Part shown: positions 46,634 to 56,198 of the stretch, one piece after another | How the letters are laid out: each line of letters opens with the position of its first letter | How positions within the stretch are numbered: the stretch's first letter is position 1 | Assembly: GCA_900766265.1 (NCBI GenBank) | Contig: CAAFUS010000009.1 | Coordinates: 186,001-250,000, forward strand | Reading direction: 5' to 3' | Origin: Pseudomonadaceae bacterium | GTDB lineage: Bacteria > Pseudomonadota > Gammaproteobacteria > Pseudomonadales > Pseudomonadaceae | Length of the DNA: 64,000 bases | Translations under genes and position numbers: made by a program | The notes under the pieces: generated by a model | What the model saw: only the letters and a program-made list of their open reading frames with translations | The model's database searches: none | Told to the model about the DNA's origin: nothing

Positions 46634-48268
46634 ATGAGCATTCTTCGCAACGTTCCTATCAGCAAACGCCTCTGGCTCATCCCCGTGATGGCGATCCTCA
46701 TGCTGTTCGCCCTCGGCCTGCTGATTCTGCTACAGGTCCGTGACGACCTGTACCTGGGCAAGCAGCAGATGACGCAGAACGTGGTCGAGACGGCGGCCGG
46801 TATCCTGGAACACTTCCACCGGCAGGAAACCGCGGGCCGTCTAAGCAAAGCCGACGCCCAGTCCGCAGCGATGGAGCAGATCCGTGCGCTGCGTTATGAC
46901 GGGCAGGACTATTTCTGGATCAATGACCTGACCCCGCGCATGATCATGCACCCGATGATCACCCAGCTCGAAGGCCAGGATTTGAGCACCACCAAGGATC
47001 CGGAAGGCAAGGCACTTTTCGTCGAGATGGTCGACGTGGCCAGGCGCAAGGGCGCGGGCATCGTTGCCTACCAGTGGACCAAGCCCGGCGAAACCGAACC
47101 CCTGCCCAAGATCTCCTACGTCCAGCTGTACCAGCCCTGGGGCTGGATCATCGGTTCGGGCATCTACGTCGATGACGTGGAGCGGGAGTTCCAGGGCTAC
47201 GTGATGCGTTTCTCCGTGATCGGCCTGCTGGTGGCCGGCATCATGTCCGTGCTCGTCGCCGTGCTGATCCGCAGCATTACCCAGCCTTTGCGCCAGACCA
47301 TGCGGGCTATGGCTGACATTGGGTCCGGCGAGGCCGATCTCACCCGCACGCTGGAGGTGGTTGGCAACGACGAGCTGAGCACGCTGAGCCGCGACTTCAA
47401 CCGCTTCACCGAAAAACTGCGCGGGGTGGTCGGGCAGCTGTTCGACACCGCCGGTTCGCTGGATGCATCTTCCCGAGCGCTGGGCGGGCTGTCGACCGAG
47501 GCGCACGAGCACAGCGTTAATCAGTCGCAGCAGATGGAACTGGTCGCGACCGCGGTCAACCAGGTGAGCTATGCGGTCCAGGAAGTCGCCAAGAACGCCG
47601 AGCAGGCCGCGCTGGAGGTCGGGGAAGCCGGCAGACAGGCCGAACAGGGCCAGAAGAGCATCGATGCCAGCCTGCGGCAGATCGAACAGCTGTCCACCAC
47701 CATCGGCAAGTCGGTGCAGGTGATCGAATCGCTGGCCAGCGAAACGACCCAGATCGGCTCTGTCCTGGAGGTCATTCGATCGATCGCCGAGCAGACCAAC
47801 CTGCTTGCCCTGAACGCCGCCATCGAAGCGGCCAGGGCCGGCGAGCAAGGCCGTGGCTTCGCGGTAGTCGCGGACGAAGTGCGCCTGCTGGCCCAGCGCA
47901 CCCAGAAATCGACCGCCGAGATACAAAGCATGATCGAGCGGCTTCAGAGCAATGCCAGCCAAGCCGTCAACGTGATCAACGAAAGCGACCGGGCCTCGCA
48001 GCTCACCGTCGAGCAGGCCAACCAGGCCGGCGCGAGCCTGGGTCACATTACCCAGGCGCTACGCAACCTGTCCGGGCTGAACGCCTCGATCGCCAGCGCC
48101 ACCTTGCAACAGTCCCACGTAGTGGAAGACATCAACCAGAACGTGACTCAGGCCGCCGGGTTGGCCCAGCGAAGCACTCATGCCGCGGAACGCTCGAGCG
48201 ATGGCGGGCAGCAGCTCGGGCACGTCGCGCAGCAATTGAACGCCCTGCTGCGGCAGTTCCGTATCTGA
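46634..48268 (+). CDS. Methyl-accepting chemotaxis protein, single-Cache sensor
   Basis: A 544-residue chemoreceptor. Membrane segment about residues 11-33, periplasmic sCache_2-type domain (about 40-190, with [22 protein letters not shown] and [18 protein letters not shown]), second membrane segment about 195-215, HAMP ([16 protein letters not shown]), and a cytoplasmic signalling domain with the hairpin tip [26 protein letters not shown] (conserved, given in two pieces as [17 protein letters not shown] and RAGEQGRGF). The frame opens at 46451 but ATG 46634 starts the membrane helix. sCache_2 receptors often bind small organic acids. No CheR/CheB pentapeptide at the C-terminus (ends LLRQFRI). 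Confidence 0.9.
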   Translation: MSILRNVPISKRLWLIPVMAILMLFALGLLILLQVRDDLYLGKQQMTQNVVETAAGILEHFHRQETAGRLSKADAQSAAMEQIRALRYDGQDYFWINDLTPRMIMHPMITQLEGQDLSTTKDPEGKALFVEMVDVARRKGAGIVAYQWTKPGETEPLPKISYVQLYQPWGWIIGSGIYVDDVEREFQGYVMRFSVIGLLVAGIMSVLVAVLIRSITQPLRQTMRAMADIGSGEADLTRTLEVVGNDELSTLSRDFNRFTEKLRGVVGQLFDTAGSLDASSRALGGLSTEAHEHSVNQSQQMELVATAVNQVSYAVQEVAKNAEQAALEVGEAGRQAEQGQKSIDASLRQIEQLSTTIGKSVQVIESLASETTQIGSVLEVIRSIAEQTNLLALNAAIEAARAGEQGRGFAVVADEVRLLAQRTQKSTAEIQSMIERLQSNASQAVNVINESDRASQLTVEQANQAGASLGHITQALRNLSGLNASIASATLQQSHVVEDINQNVTQAAGLAQRSTHAAERSSDGGQQLGHVAQQLNALLRQFRI

Positions 48269-48455
48269 TAGGCCGTGCAAGCGTCATGAAAAGCATCATA
48301 TCAAAGCGCCATTAAGTTGACTTTCAGGCTGTGTTCTATCGATTTCGATGCTAAAGTGCGGCCGCGGCACCGGCAGCGGTCGCCGCGCCATCTGGACTGA
48401 GGAGCCGCGGTCCGTTCTCCGGTGTATTTGAGATTCGGGATCGCCCTTGACTCAC

Positions 48456-48704
48456 ATGAACTTCACTCGTGCTCGAGAGGTGATGAAGCAGCACTTTCAT
48501 CCCCTCGGTTTCGACGCGACGATGCAAACCCCGCACACCCTGCTGGCCCGGGTCTTCGATCCGGCAACCGACGAAACCCTGCTAACCGTCACCGGGATTC
48601 CCTGTGCCAAACAGCTATCGGAAGATGATGTCGAGCGCATTATCCGTGCGGTCGAATCCGATCTCGAACTTGTTACCCGTAACGGTGCGTTCAATCGCAC
48701 CTGA
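48456..48704 (+). CDS. DUF1652-like small Pseudomonas protein
   Basis: An 82-residue protein resembling the Pseudomonas-specific DUF1652 family: an N-terminal helix (FTRAREVMKQHFHPLGFDA), a central beta segment (LLARVFDPATDETLLTVTGI) and a C-terminal helix (LSEDDVERIIRAVESDLEL). Function unknown for the family. ATG 48456 is preferred to an in-frame TTG at 48447, although neither has a strong ribosome site. It stands alone downstream of the chemoreceptor; 48705-48965 beyond it holds no gene that I can support. Confidence 0.65.
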   Translation: MNFTRAREVMKQHFHPLGFDATMQTPHTLLARVFDPATDETLLTVTGIPCAKQLSEDDVERIIRAVESDLELVTRNGAFNRT

Positions 48705-48965
48705 GCGTGGCGTATTGTCGCGCGGCCCATTGAAACCCTTGCCGGGAATATTCCGCGAACCAGCTCGCGAGCCCGGGCAGCGCGGCGTTGGGAACACTTA
48801 CCGTAGGTAATCGAGTTCACATTCACGAGGGTATTCACGCATCAAGTTGCACTTTTCGAACTTGTCGTGTGACTTTTCAGTCCTCTGCTTACATCAGTGA
48901 GATAAGCCAAGGCCATGGGGCCTGCGGCATATCCATTTCGGTACACGCAGAGAGATAGTCTCCCT

Positions 48966-49241
48966 ATGAATACGCCACTCCGTTTCAATGACGCACTGTT
49001 GATCGCCGACCGTGCGTTCAAACCGTTCCAGTGCGTCGCCTGGACGCTGCCCGAGGGCAATGGCGAAGTCAGCATTACCGTTATCGATCGCACCCAGTCC
49101 CGCCTCCTGGGCCGTCGCAAGCTACCCAGCACCGTCTACACCGACCCGGTCAAGCTCGGCGAGACACTCGAGCAGACCCGCCGCGAACTCAGCGAAGAAG
49201 GTGTCAGCTTCGCGCCCTGGCAGATGCCTGAAACGGCCTGA
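48966..49241 (+). CDS. Small conserved hypothetical protein (paralogue of 49699-49992)
   Basis: A 91-residue soluble protein. It shares layout and several motifs with the protein at 49699-49992: DALLIADRAFKPFQCV versus EATRISEMAFLPLRAI at the start, and TRRELSEEGVSFAPWQMP versus ARLELSKDGHTLAPWSMP at the end. The middle looks like an antiparallel beta unit (EVSITVIDRTQSRLLGRRKL). No known domain recognised. ATG 48966 is chosen because the homology begins there; the frame extends to 48915. A perfect hairpin terminator follows at 49255. Confidence 0.7.
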   Translation: MNTPLRFNDALLIADRAFKPFQCVAWTLPEGNGEVSITVIDRTQSRLLGRRKLPSTVYTDPVKLGETLEQTRRELSEEGVSFAPWQMPETA

Positions 49242-49254
49242 TCGCCTCCACCAC

Positions 49255-49282
49255 ACAACGCCCGGCCATTGCCGGGCGTTGT
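49255..49282 (+). terminator. Hairpin terminator
   Basis: A perfect 12-bp stem (ACAACGCCCGGC at 49255-49266, GCCGGGCGTTGT at 49271-49282) with loop CATT, just after the stop at 49241. The trailing sequence CGTTGATG is only weakly T-rich. Confidence 0.7.
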
Positions 49283-49402
49283 CGTTGATGCTCCTGACTC
49301 CTTCATTTCCTGTTGCCGACCGTGCCGCCCGGAAGGACAGGAGCGACTGATCCATTGGCCTGTTTGGCTGTCCTAACAGCAACGCTCAAACAGGAGAAGC
49401 CA

Positions 49403-49684
49403 ATGAAAGGTGCAGAAGCCTACGTAAACGATCAGTGGGACAGCTGCGGGCTGGCGACGCTGCCCCAGTCGCCCGATGGTCAGCAGGTCGTGCTCAAGTT
49501 CATCATTCCCGCCGATGCGCAGTTCACCGGCCTGATCAACCATATAAGCGATGTTGTCCTGCGCCACCTAAAGTCCGCCTATCCCGACCGGGAAATCACC
49601 CCCGAGCCGGTAGCGGGGTCGGTCGTCGGCAACGGCAGCGGCGATACCATCGAACTCGCCTACCAGGTCGGACCGGCAGCCTGA
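49403..49684 (+). CDS. Small conserved hypothetical protein
   Basis: A 93-residue soluble protein starting at ATG 49403 behind a clear AGGAGA site (frame opens at 49313 without a good start). It has a central segment VVLKFIIPADAQFTGLINHI and an acidic, Gly-rich C-terminus. No family recognised. It is 14 bases upstream of the next small gene and probably cotranscribed with it; the pair sits between two terminators with the paralogue at 48966. Confidence 0.65.
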   Translation: MKGAEAYVNDQWDSCGLATLPQSPDGQQVVLKFIIPADAQFTGLINHISDVVLRHLKSAYPDREITPEPVAGSVVGNGSGDTIELAYQVGPAA

Positions 49685-49698
49685 GCGAGAATGCGAGC

Positions 49699-49992
49699 AT
49701 GACTGACGCCCTGCCCCTGAGCCTGGATGAAGCCACGCGGATCAGCGAAATGGCCTTCCTGCCGCTGCGCGCCATCACCCAGCGCGATCTCGACGATGCC
49801 AGCTATTCGCTGCGTGTCGAAAACGCCTCCGACGAAGTCGTTCTGTCGATCGCCCACGTCGCCCGAAGCCAGTACGCTGATGCCGCGCAGCTCGCAGCGC
49901 TCCTCGACAAGGCGCGCCTGGAGCTGAGCAAGGACGGGCACACTCTCGCGCCCTGGTCGATGCCATACCAACCCGGCGTCGCCGGCAGCTGA
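49699..49992 (+). CDS. Small conserved hypothetical protein (paralogue of 48966-49241)
   Basis: A 97-residue protein with the same plan as the one at 48966: an N-terminal helix with SLDEATRISEMAFLPLRA, a middle beta segment (YSLRVENASDEVVLSIAHV), and a C-terminal helix ending RLELSKDGHTLAPWSMP. ATG 49699 follows GAGA-type sequence within the tail of the preceding gene region. Function unknown. Two related copies within 1 kb suggest a local duplication. Confidence 0.68.
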   Translation: MTDALPLSLDEATRISEMAFLPLRAITQRDLDDASYSLRVENASDEVVLSIAHVARSQYADAAQLAALLDKARLELSKDGHTLAPWSMPYQPGVAGS

Positions 49993-50106
49993 ACGAGATT
50001 GCGGATATACGGCGCGAACTGCCAGCGGCGCGGCGCGGTCCCTTGAACAGGGCGTACGCTCCCGGGCACAACGCCCGCTCCCTTGCCCACAGACCAGGAG
50101 ATCACG

Positions 50107-50298
50107 ATGATCGGTGACTATTCCTCCATCTACGAACACCTCGAGACCGCCCAGAAACATGCCGACCAGGCCGAGACCGACAACAACCCCGGCCTCTTCC
50201 GCGAAGCAATCGACGAAGTCGTCGCGGCGATCAAGCTGCTCATGCGCAACACGCAGGAGAGCGAAGGCGAGGCCATGGGCGGCGACCAGGCCCAGTAG
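50107..50298 (+). CDS. Small acidic helical protein, function unknown
   Basis: A 63-residue protein starting at ATG 50107 with AGGAG at 50095-50099. Residues 5-50 are predicted helical and acidic (SSIYEHLETAQKHADQAETD, FREAIDEVVAAIKLLMRN). Similar small proteins are common in Pseudomonas but I do not recognise a named family. A hairpin separates it from the topoisomerase gene. Confidence 0.6.
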   Translation: MIGDYSSIYEHLETAQKHADQAETDNNPGLFREAIDEVVAAIKLLMRNTQESEGEAMGGDQAQ

Positions 50299-50307
50299 GC
50301 CGGCTCT

Positions 50308-50337
50308 GGCCCGGCCTGCGACCTGGCCGGGCCCTTT
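50308..50337 (+). terminator. Hairpin terminator before the topoisomerase gene
   Basis: Stem GGCCCGGCC (50308-50316) pairs with GGCCGGGCC (50325-50333), followed by CTTTC. It ends ten or so bases before the ribosome site of the next gene, so it may attenuate read-through. Confidence 0.55.
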
Positions 50338-50349
50338 CAGGAGCTCACG

Positions 50350-51447
50350 ATGGCGCTCGACGATACCGCAGGGGCACCGCCCCTGGCCGAAGGCACAAGG
50401 CCGGTGCCCCTCGACGAGGGCGACGATCGCGGCACGCTCCTATGCCCCGCCCTACCACCCGACCTGCATTATGTGGATGACACCCAGCCCGGAATCCGCC
50501 GGCGGATCGTGCGGGGCAAGTTCGCCTATTTCGACGCCCAGGGTGAACGCATCCGCGATCAGGACGAAATCGATCGCATCAACAAACTGGTGATTCCCCC
50601 GGCCTACCGGGACGTCTGGATCTGCGCGGACCCGCAAGGCCACCTCCAGGCGACCGGGCGCGATGCACGCGGCCGCAAGCAGTACCGCTACCACCCTCGC
50701 TGGCGAGAAATCCGCGACGCCGACAAGTACGAACGCATGCTGGAGTTCGGCCAGGCCCTGCCTCGGTTGCGCGCACGGATCGAGACCCACCTGGCGCTGC
50801 GCGGCCTGCCCCGGGAAAAGGCCGTGGCCGCAGTCGTCGCCCTGCTGGAGTCGACACTGATCCGCGTCGGCAACAGCCGCTATGCCCGCGACAATCGCTC
50901 CTATGGACTGACCACGCTGCGCAACCGGCACGTGGACGTCAAAGGCAGCGCGATCCGCTTTCACTTTCGCGGCAAGAGCGGCGTCGAGCACAAGGTGACC
51001 CTGCGCAACCAGCGCCTGGCGCGCATCGTCCGGCGCTGCATGGAGCTGCCCGGCCAGCACCTCTTCCAATACCTGGACGAGGACGGCCAGCGACACGCCA
51101 TCACCTCCACCGACGTCAACGGCTATCTTCAGGAGATGACCGGCGCCGACTTCACCGCCAAGGATTACCGCACCTGGGCCGGCAGCGCCCTGGCGCTGGA
51201 ACGGCTGCGCGGCCTGCCCTGGGAGCCGGAGTCCGTAGCGAAGAAGCAGCTCGTCGAGACGGTCAGGCAGGTCGCCGAACAGCTGGGTAATACACCGACC
51301 GTATGTCGTCAGTGCTACATCCATCCGGCCGTGCTGCAGGCGTTCACCAACGGCGAACTGGCGAACCTGCGCAAACCCCGAGCGCGCAAGTGGCTCAGCC
51401 GCGAGGAAGTCACCCTGCTGAACTTCCTGGCTGCCAGGGCGGGATGA
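50350..51447 (+). CDS. Type IB DNA topoisomerase (bacterial)
   Basis: A 365-residue bacterial/poxvirus-type topoisomerase IB, which relaxes supercoils by nicking one strand through a 3'-phosphotyrosine. N-terminal domain with LHYVDDTQPGIRRRIVRGKF and INKLVIPPAYRDVWIC; catalytic domain with RVGNSRYARDN, FRGKSGVEHKV (catalytic Lys), YRTWAGS (catalytic Arg) and nucleophile Tyr323 in QCYIHP. AGGAG precedes the ATG. Monocistronic. Such enzymes are scattered across Pseudomonas genomes, often near other accessory genes. Confidence 0.93.
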   Translation: MALDDTAGAPPLAEGTRPVPLDEGDDRGTLLCPALPPDLHYVDDTQPGIRRRIVRGKFAYFDAQGERIRDQDEIDRINKLVIPPAYRDVWICADPQGHLQATGRDARGRKQYRYHPRWREIRDADKYERMLEFGQALPRLRARIETHLALRGLPREKAVAAVVALLESTLIRVGNSRYARDNRSYGLTTLRNRHVDVKGSAIRFHFRGKSGVEHKVTLRNQRLARIVRRCMELPGQHLFQYLDEDGQRHAITSTDVNGYLQEMTGADFTAKDYRTWAGSALALERLRGLPWEPESVAKKQLVETVRQVAEQLGNTPTVCRQCYIHPAVLQAFTNGELANLRKPRARKWLSREEVTLLNFLAARAG

Positions 51448-51795
51448 GGCAGCTGCCGCTCTGAAGCAACCTTCCGCACGGGCTGACACAACCACGCCGA
51501 CCATTCGCGGACGAGTACGCTGCCACAAAAGCACAGGACACGCCGTCGACGCCCCGGGCAAGTCATCTACCCCCCAACACACACACAACCCGTGTGAGCG
51601 GGGCGTGCCCGCCAACGCGTCAGCCGCTGCGCCAATGATCCCGATCATGGCCCCACTACCGAGAGCAAGCCCATCAGCGTCAAGAACGCGCTGCCCAAGC
51701 GACTCGCCTGGCAAGATCCGTGGGCTTCTTGTCATTGCTGCCGAAACCGGCACACGCCAAACTCCTGACAACGCCTTTCAAACTTGCGAGACGAC
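51448..51795. other. 348-bp intergenic region without a supported gene
   Basis: Noncoding in my reading on both strands; the long minus-strand frame here is a shadow of the topoisomerase gene. It contains a short CA-repeat (ACACACACACA, about 51579-51589) and must hold the promoter of the GlxA-type regulator. No clear -35/-10 pair. Confidence 0.45.
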
Positions 51796-52789
51796 ATGGA
51801 CGCTCCCCGCACCATCGCCTGCCTTATCTACCCGGACGTGATGAGTCTGGATGTCACCGGGCCGCTTCAGGTGTTCGCCTCGGCCAACGTCGAAAGCGCC
51901 CGCCAGGGATTGTCCGAGCCCTATCGCCTGCAGGTCCTGGCCGAGCGGCCCGAGCCGATCGCCACCTCCAGCGGCGTGCGCCTGTGCGTAGATGCACTCT
52001 GGCAGCACACCGATCCGGCCACGCTCGACACGCTGCTGGTACCCGGCGGACGCGGAGTCGACAAGGTTCGCGGCAATGGCGGGCTGCTCGCCTGGCTGGT
52101 CGATGCAGAACCGAGCATCAGGCGGCTCGGTTCGGTCTGTTCGGGCGCCCTGGTGCTGGCGCAGGCTGGGCTACTCGATCAGCGCAAGGCTACGACGCAC
52201 TGGGCCGATCTGCAGGCGCTGCAAGATGAGTATCCCGACGTCATCGTCGATTCGGACGTCCTGCACACCTATGACCCGCACGACCCGCAGGCCCGCCACC
52301 TCTTTACCTCGGCGGGAGTCACGGCGGGCATCGACCTGGCACTGGCGCTGGTCGAGGCGGACCTGGGCCGCGCCCTGGCGTTGGCGGTCGCACGGCGTCT
52401 GGTGATGTTCCTGCGTCGGCCGGGTGGCCAGGCGCAATTCAGCGCCCTGCTGGCGCCGGCGAGCAGCGAACTGCCGAGGCTATCGGCCCTGCTCGACTGG
52501 ATACCGGCGCACCTCGGTGATGACCTGTCGATTGAGGCCCTGGCACGCCAGGCCCACATGTCACCCCGCACGCTTTGTCGGCTGTTTGCCGCCGAACTGG
52601 GCATTGGCCCAGGGCGCTACGTCGAACGGGTACGCCCGGGAAGCCGCACGCAACCTCGTGCTCGGCGGCCAGACGTCGATCGCCACGGTCGCCAGGCTCA
52701 CCGGTTTCGGCCACCCCGAAAACCTGCGGCGCAGCTTCCACAAACACTTGTCGGTGAGCCCGCAGGAGTACGCCGCCCGTTTCGCCTGA
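51796..52789 (+). pseudogene. GlxA-type AraC regulator with DJ-1/PfpI domain, frameshifted
   Basis: N-terminal DJ-1/PfpI-like domain (residues about 5-190: CLIYPDVMSLDVTGPLQVFA, LVPGGRG, VCSGALVLAQAGLLD) and C-terminal AraC DNA-binding domain beginning IEALARQAHMSPRTLCRLF. After GPGRYVERVR the frame is lost: the natural ending EAARNLVLGGQ through SPQEYAARFA is encoded in another frame ending at 52789, while the original frame runs on as Arg/Pro-rich nonsense to 52950. One extra C in CGCCCGGG (52633-52640) explains it. ATG 51796. Its intact form would be a transcription factor of the amidase-like (GATase1) AraC group; it precedes an MFS exporter. Confidence 0.82.
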
Positions 52790-52946
52790 CGCGATCCATG
52801 GTTCCGGAGATCCGTTCCGCAACGCCCTGTGATCGTGATCCAGGGTTCGAGGCGCGGCGCGCCAGGACCTGCTCGCTAAACGTCACTACGCCGGCGAACC
52901 ATTCGCCGGCCCGCCGACCCGCCAGACAGCCCGAGGACAAACAACC

Positions 52947-54128
52947 ATGAATCCGCTTCGCAACCCCGCCCTTGGCCGCCTGTTCACTGCCCAGGCACTG
53001 TTCTGGACCAGTGCCATGACCGGCATCACCCTGACGGCGCTGATCGGCCTGCAGCTGGCGCCGAGCAATGCGCTCGCCACCTTGCCGATAGCGCTGCTGG
53101 TGATCGGCAACCTGCTGGCGGTCCGCCCCCTTTCGCGGCTGATGCAGCGCCACGGCCGACGCAGCGGCTTTCTGCTGGGGGCCACGGCTGGGATCTCCGG
53201 TGGGCTCATCAGCGCCTGGGGCGTCTGGCTGAGTGATTTCGCGCTCCTGTGCCTGGGTGCGCTGCCGCTCGGGCTGTACCAGGCCTCGGCTAACTACTAC
53301 CGCTTCGCCGCCCTCGAAGCGGTCGACGATGCCCACAAGGGCCGCGCCACCGCCTGGGTGATTGGCGGCGGGCTCTGCGCGGCGCTGATCGCACCTACGC
53401 TTGGCGATCTCACACGCAACGCCCTGAGCGTGCCGTTCACCGGCGCCTATGTGCTGATCGCCGGGCTCGCCTTGCTTGCGTTGCTGATCCTGGCTGGACT
53501 GCAGAGCACCCCGGCACCGGTTGCCGCCGCCTCGCCGGCTGTGCCGGCCCGTACGTTACTGGCGAGGCCCGTGGTGCGCATGGCCATCCTCACCACCGCC
53601 GTCGGGCATGGCCTGATGATCCTGGTGATGAACGCAACGCCGCTGGCCATGAGCTTCTGCGGCCTGGGGATCGGGGACAGTACGCGGGTGATCCAATGGC
53701 ACCTGATCGGCATGTTCCTGCCGGCCTTCATTGCAGGCCCGCTGGTCGATCGGCTCGGCAGCCATCGCGTGGGGATGATCGGCGCGCTGGCGCTGCTGGC
53801 CAGTGCGGCGGTTGCGCTGGGTAGTCAGCAACTGTCAGGGTTTCTGATCAGCTCCTGCCTGCTGGGCATCGGCTGGAACCTCATGCTGGTGGCCGGCACC
53901 ACCCTGCTCGGCAGCGGCCATGGGAGCCATGAGCGGGCAAGCGCCCAAGGTCTGATGGAGTTCTGCAACGGCGGCGTCGCGGCGACGATGTCCCTGGCCT
54001 CCGGGGCGCTCATCGTCGGGATAGGCTGGCATGCGGTCAATCTCGGCATGACGCTGCTGGCGGCCATCACACTGGCGGCCCTGCTGCTGCGACGCGAGCC
54101 CGCCGCTAACCAGGCTCGTATAACGTGA
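52947..54128 (+). CDS. MFS transporter
   Basis: A 393-residue major facilitator protein with about 12 hydrophobic segments. The cytoplasmic loop motif between segments 2 and 3 reads RPLSRLMQRHGRRSGF, and the central loop around residues 190-205 divides two six-helix halves. YQASANYYRFAALEAVDD resembles the group annotated as predicted MFS arabinose-like or drug exporters. Substrate unknown. It follows the frameshifted GlxA-type regulator, whose natural role may be to control it. Its 3' end overlaps the convergent diguanylate cyclase gene by 23 bases. Confidence 0.85.
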   Translation: MNPLRNPALGRLFTAQALFWTSAMTGITLTALIGLQLAPSNALATLPIALLVIGNLLAVRPLSRLMQRHGRRSGFLLGATAGISGGLISAWGVWLSDFALLCLGALPLGLYQASANYYRFAALEAVDDAHKGRATAWVIGGGLCAALIAPTLGDLTRNALSVPFTGAYVLIAGLALLALLILAGLQSTPAPVAAASPAVPARTLLARPVVRMAILTTAVGHGLMILVMNATPLAMSFCGLGIGDSTRVIQWHLIGMFLPAFIAGPLVDRLGSHRVGMIGALALLASAAVALGSQQLSGFLISSCLLGIGWNLMLVAGTTLLGSGHGSHERASAQGLMEFCNGGVAATMSLASGALIVGIGWHAVNLGMTLLAAITLAALLLRREPAANQARIT

Positions 54129-55062
54129 CCCGATTGCGACCGCCGGTCTTGGAGGCGTAGAGCGCCTGGTCGGCCCATTCGATCAACTGCGGATAACCCG
54201 TGGTGGGCTGGCTCAGGTCGGCGATCCCGAGGCTGATGGTGAACCGGATCTCGGTGCCGTCGTGCACCACGCAGAGCGCTTCGATGCAGGCCCGCATGCG
54301 CTCGGCGAAAAACAGCGCGCCCTTCTTGTCGGTATCGGGGAGCAGCACCACGAACTCCTCGCCCCCATAGCGCCCGGCCAGGTCCGAATCGCGGATGTTC
54401 TCGCGGAGGCACTGGGCCACTCTGCGGATCACCTGGTCGCCGGCCGGATGGCCGTGGGTATCGTTGATGCGCTTGAAATGGTCGATGTCGAATATCACCA
54501 GCGACGCCCGCGAGTCATAGCGACGGTGGCGTGCGTACTCCACGCGGAGCATTTCCTCCCAGTGGCCTCGGTTGTACAGTCCCGTCAGCCGGTCGGTGCT
54601 CGAGAGGCGCTGCAGCTGCTCATTGGCGGCCTGCAGCTGGCGGCGGTTAACCGCCACGTCCGTCACGTCGTAAATCACCACGCAGACGTGCTCGATGCCA
54701 CCGTCGAGCCCGCGCAGCGGCATCATGGTGATGTTCTGGTACATGAACTCTTCCAGCCCGGTGATCGGCTGGTAGTTCTTGAAGCGGACCAGGTAGGGGC
54801 GCTGCTCCCATGTCGAAAAGGCCGGCGTGCCGAGCGTCGCGACGCTCTCGAACTTGTGCCTGAACCAGGCGGCATCCACTTCGGGAAAGACCTCGAAGAA
54901 CAGCTGGCCTCGCGCCACCGCCGGCAGGACGCCCGATCGGTTCTCCATGAAGGTGTTCCAGACCTCGATCCGGTAGTCGCGGTCGAGCACCACGACGCCA
55001 ACGTCGATGCTCTGAATGATCGCCAGCAGCGAGTGCAACTCGTCGAGTTGGATGTGGGCCAT
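54106..55062 (-). CDS. PAS-GGDEF diguanylate cyclase
   Basis: A 318-residue cytoplasmic protein. Residues 12-140 form a PAS-like sensor (VGVVVLDRDYRIEVWN, YQNITMMPLRGLDG, VIYDVTDVA), a short helix follows, then GGDEF (about 155-312) with FDIDHFKRINDTHGHPAGD and the active-site GGEEF. An inhibitory I-site RDSD lies five residues before GGEEF. It should make cyclic di-GMP and be product-inhibited. Only 2 bases separate it from the receiver-CheC gene upstream, so they form an operon. Confidence 0.92.
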   Translation of the reverse strand: MAHIQLDELHSLLAIIQSIDVGVVVLDRDYRIEVWNTFMENRSGVLPAVARGQLFFEVFPEVDAAWFRHKFESVATLGTPAFSTWEQRPYLVRFKNYQPITGLEEFMYQNITMMPLRGLDGGIEHVCVVIYDVTDVAVNRRQLQAANEQLQRLSSTDRLTGLYNRGHWEEMLRVEYARHRRYDSRASLVIFDIDHFKRINDTHGHPAGDQVIRRVAQCLRENIRDSDLAGRYGGEEFVVLLPDTDKKGALFFAERMRACIEALCVVHDGTEIRFTISLGIADLSQPTTGYPQLIEWADQALYASKTGGRNRVTLYEPG

Positions 55063-55064
55063 GA

Positions 55065-56060
55065 TCAGTCCATGAGGTAGGCGAGTTTGCGCGACAGCAG
55101 TGCCACCGAGTCCTCGGTGAACAGCAGCAGCAGGTCGAAATGAATGTCATGCCCTTCCAGGCTGTAGCTGATCTCCACGGCCAGGGTTTTCTTCCAGCGC
55201 TGGCGGTTGATGCGAATCAGCTCGTCGATCGCCGCGTGCTGGCCGAGCACCTGGGGGTGGCCCTGGGAGAACACCACGTCGACCTGCTCGGCGATGCCCG
55301 ACAGGCAGGCGCTGATCAACAGGCTGGACAGGTCGAGCAGCATCTCCATGTCGCGGTAGTCGCTCAGCCCCATCAGCCGAGCCATGTCCGATACTTCGGA
55401 GTCGTGGAAGATCAGCAGCGCCTCGCCGGCGATGCCGCCACCGATGTAACCCTGGCACACCGCCGTGAGCTTCTCCCCCTGGGCGGCGTCCGAGAGTGCC
55501 ATGTGCAGCTCGCTCACTTCGAGGATGTTGACGTTCGGCACCGGCAACTGGATGAACACGCCCAGCACCCGCGCCAGCAACGCGGCCGCCCGCCCCATCG
55601 CGACATTGACCACCTCGCGGAACGCATCGCGAAAGCTGACCCGGAAATTCTCCAGCGACGCCGGCACACCGGCTCCGGCCATCGCGGATTCGCCAAGCAG
55701 GCCCAGTTTCTCGAGGGTCTGTTGCAACTCCTCGGCGGCAACTGGCTTCTTCAGGAATGCCAGCGCGCCGAGACTCAATACGCGGCGTACGGCCTCGGCC
55801 TGGACGTCGCCGGAAATCACCACGACCTTGCAGTTGTGCCCTTCGTCCCGCAGACACTGCAGCACCTGATAGCCATCCATTTCCGGCATGGTCAGGTCGA
55901 GCAACACGAGCTGGATGTCCCCTTGGCGGATGCGTGCCAGGGCTTTCCGACCGTCGGCCGCCTGGCTGACACGCACCGGCCAGCCCTCCGGCAGAGCGCG
56001 CAGCAGTTGCTTTTGCGCCATGGAAGAGTCGTCGCAGATCAGCACGGATATGGCGGACAT
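55065..56060 (-). CDS. Receiver-CheC/CheX-like phosphatase protein
   Basis: A 331-residue protein: receiver at residues 4-122 (VLICDDSSMAQK, LVLLDLTMPEMDG, VISGD, LKKPV) followed by a CheC-like domain (about 140-330). One CheC phosphatase consensus is present, DAFREVVNVAMG (D-x-x-x-E-x-x-N); the second site has decayed to DLSSLLISACLSG. CheC-family domains remove phosphate from response regulators. In an operon with a diguanylate cyclase it may tune a phospho-signal that feeds cyclic di-GMP output. ATG 56060. Confidence 0.85.
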   Translation of the reverse strand: MSAISVLICDDSSMAQKQLLRALPEGWPVRVSQAADGRKALARIRQGDIQLVLLDLTMPEMDGYQVLQCLRDEGHNCKVVVISGDVQAEAVRRVLSLGALAFLKKPVAAEELQQTLEKLGLLGESAMAGAGVPASLENFRVSFRDAFREVVNVAMGRAAALLARVLGVFIQLPVPNVNILEVSELHMALSDAAQGEKLTAVCQGYIGGGIAGEALLIFHDSEVSDMARLMGLSDYRDMEMLLDLSSLLISACLSGIAEQVDVVFSQGHPQVLGQHAAIDELIRINRQRWKKTLAVEISYSLEGHDIHFDLLLLFTEDSVALLSRKLAYLMD

Positions 56061-56198
56061 CAGCTCAGTCCCTCGTTACACGGTACGGCCTGGCATGCAA
56101 GACGAGTCCCCGCTCGGGCTTGTCCTGTCCAGGATGATGCCATTTTGGCACCATCACGTGCATCGGAATGAGAGATCTGACCGGATTCCAGGCAAACG

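Noticed and set aside
48301..48356. TTGACT followed by TAAAGT before the DUF1652-like gene as a promoter
   Set aside because: Spacing is about 29 bases, too long for a sigma70 promoter.
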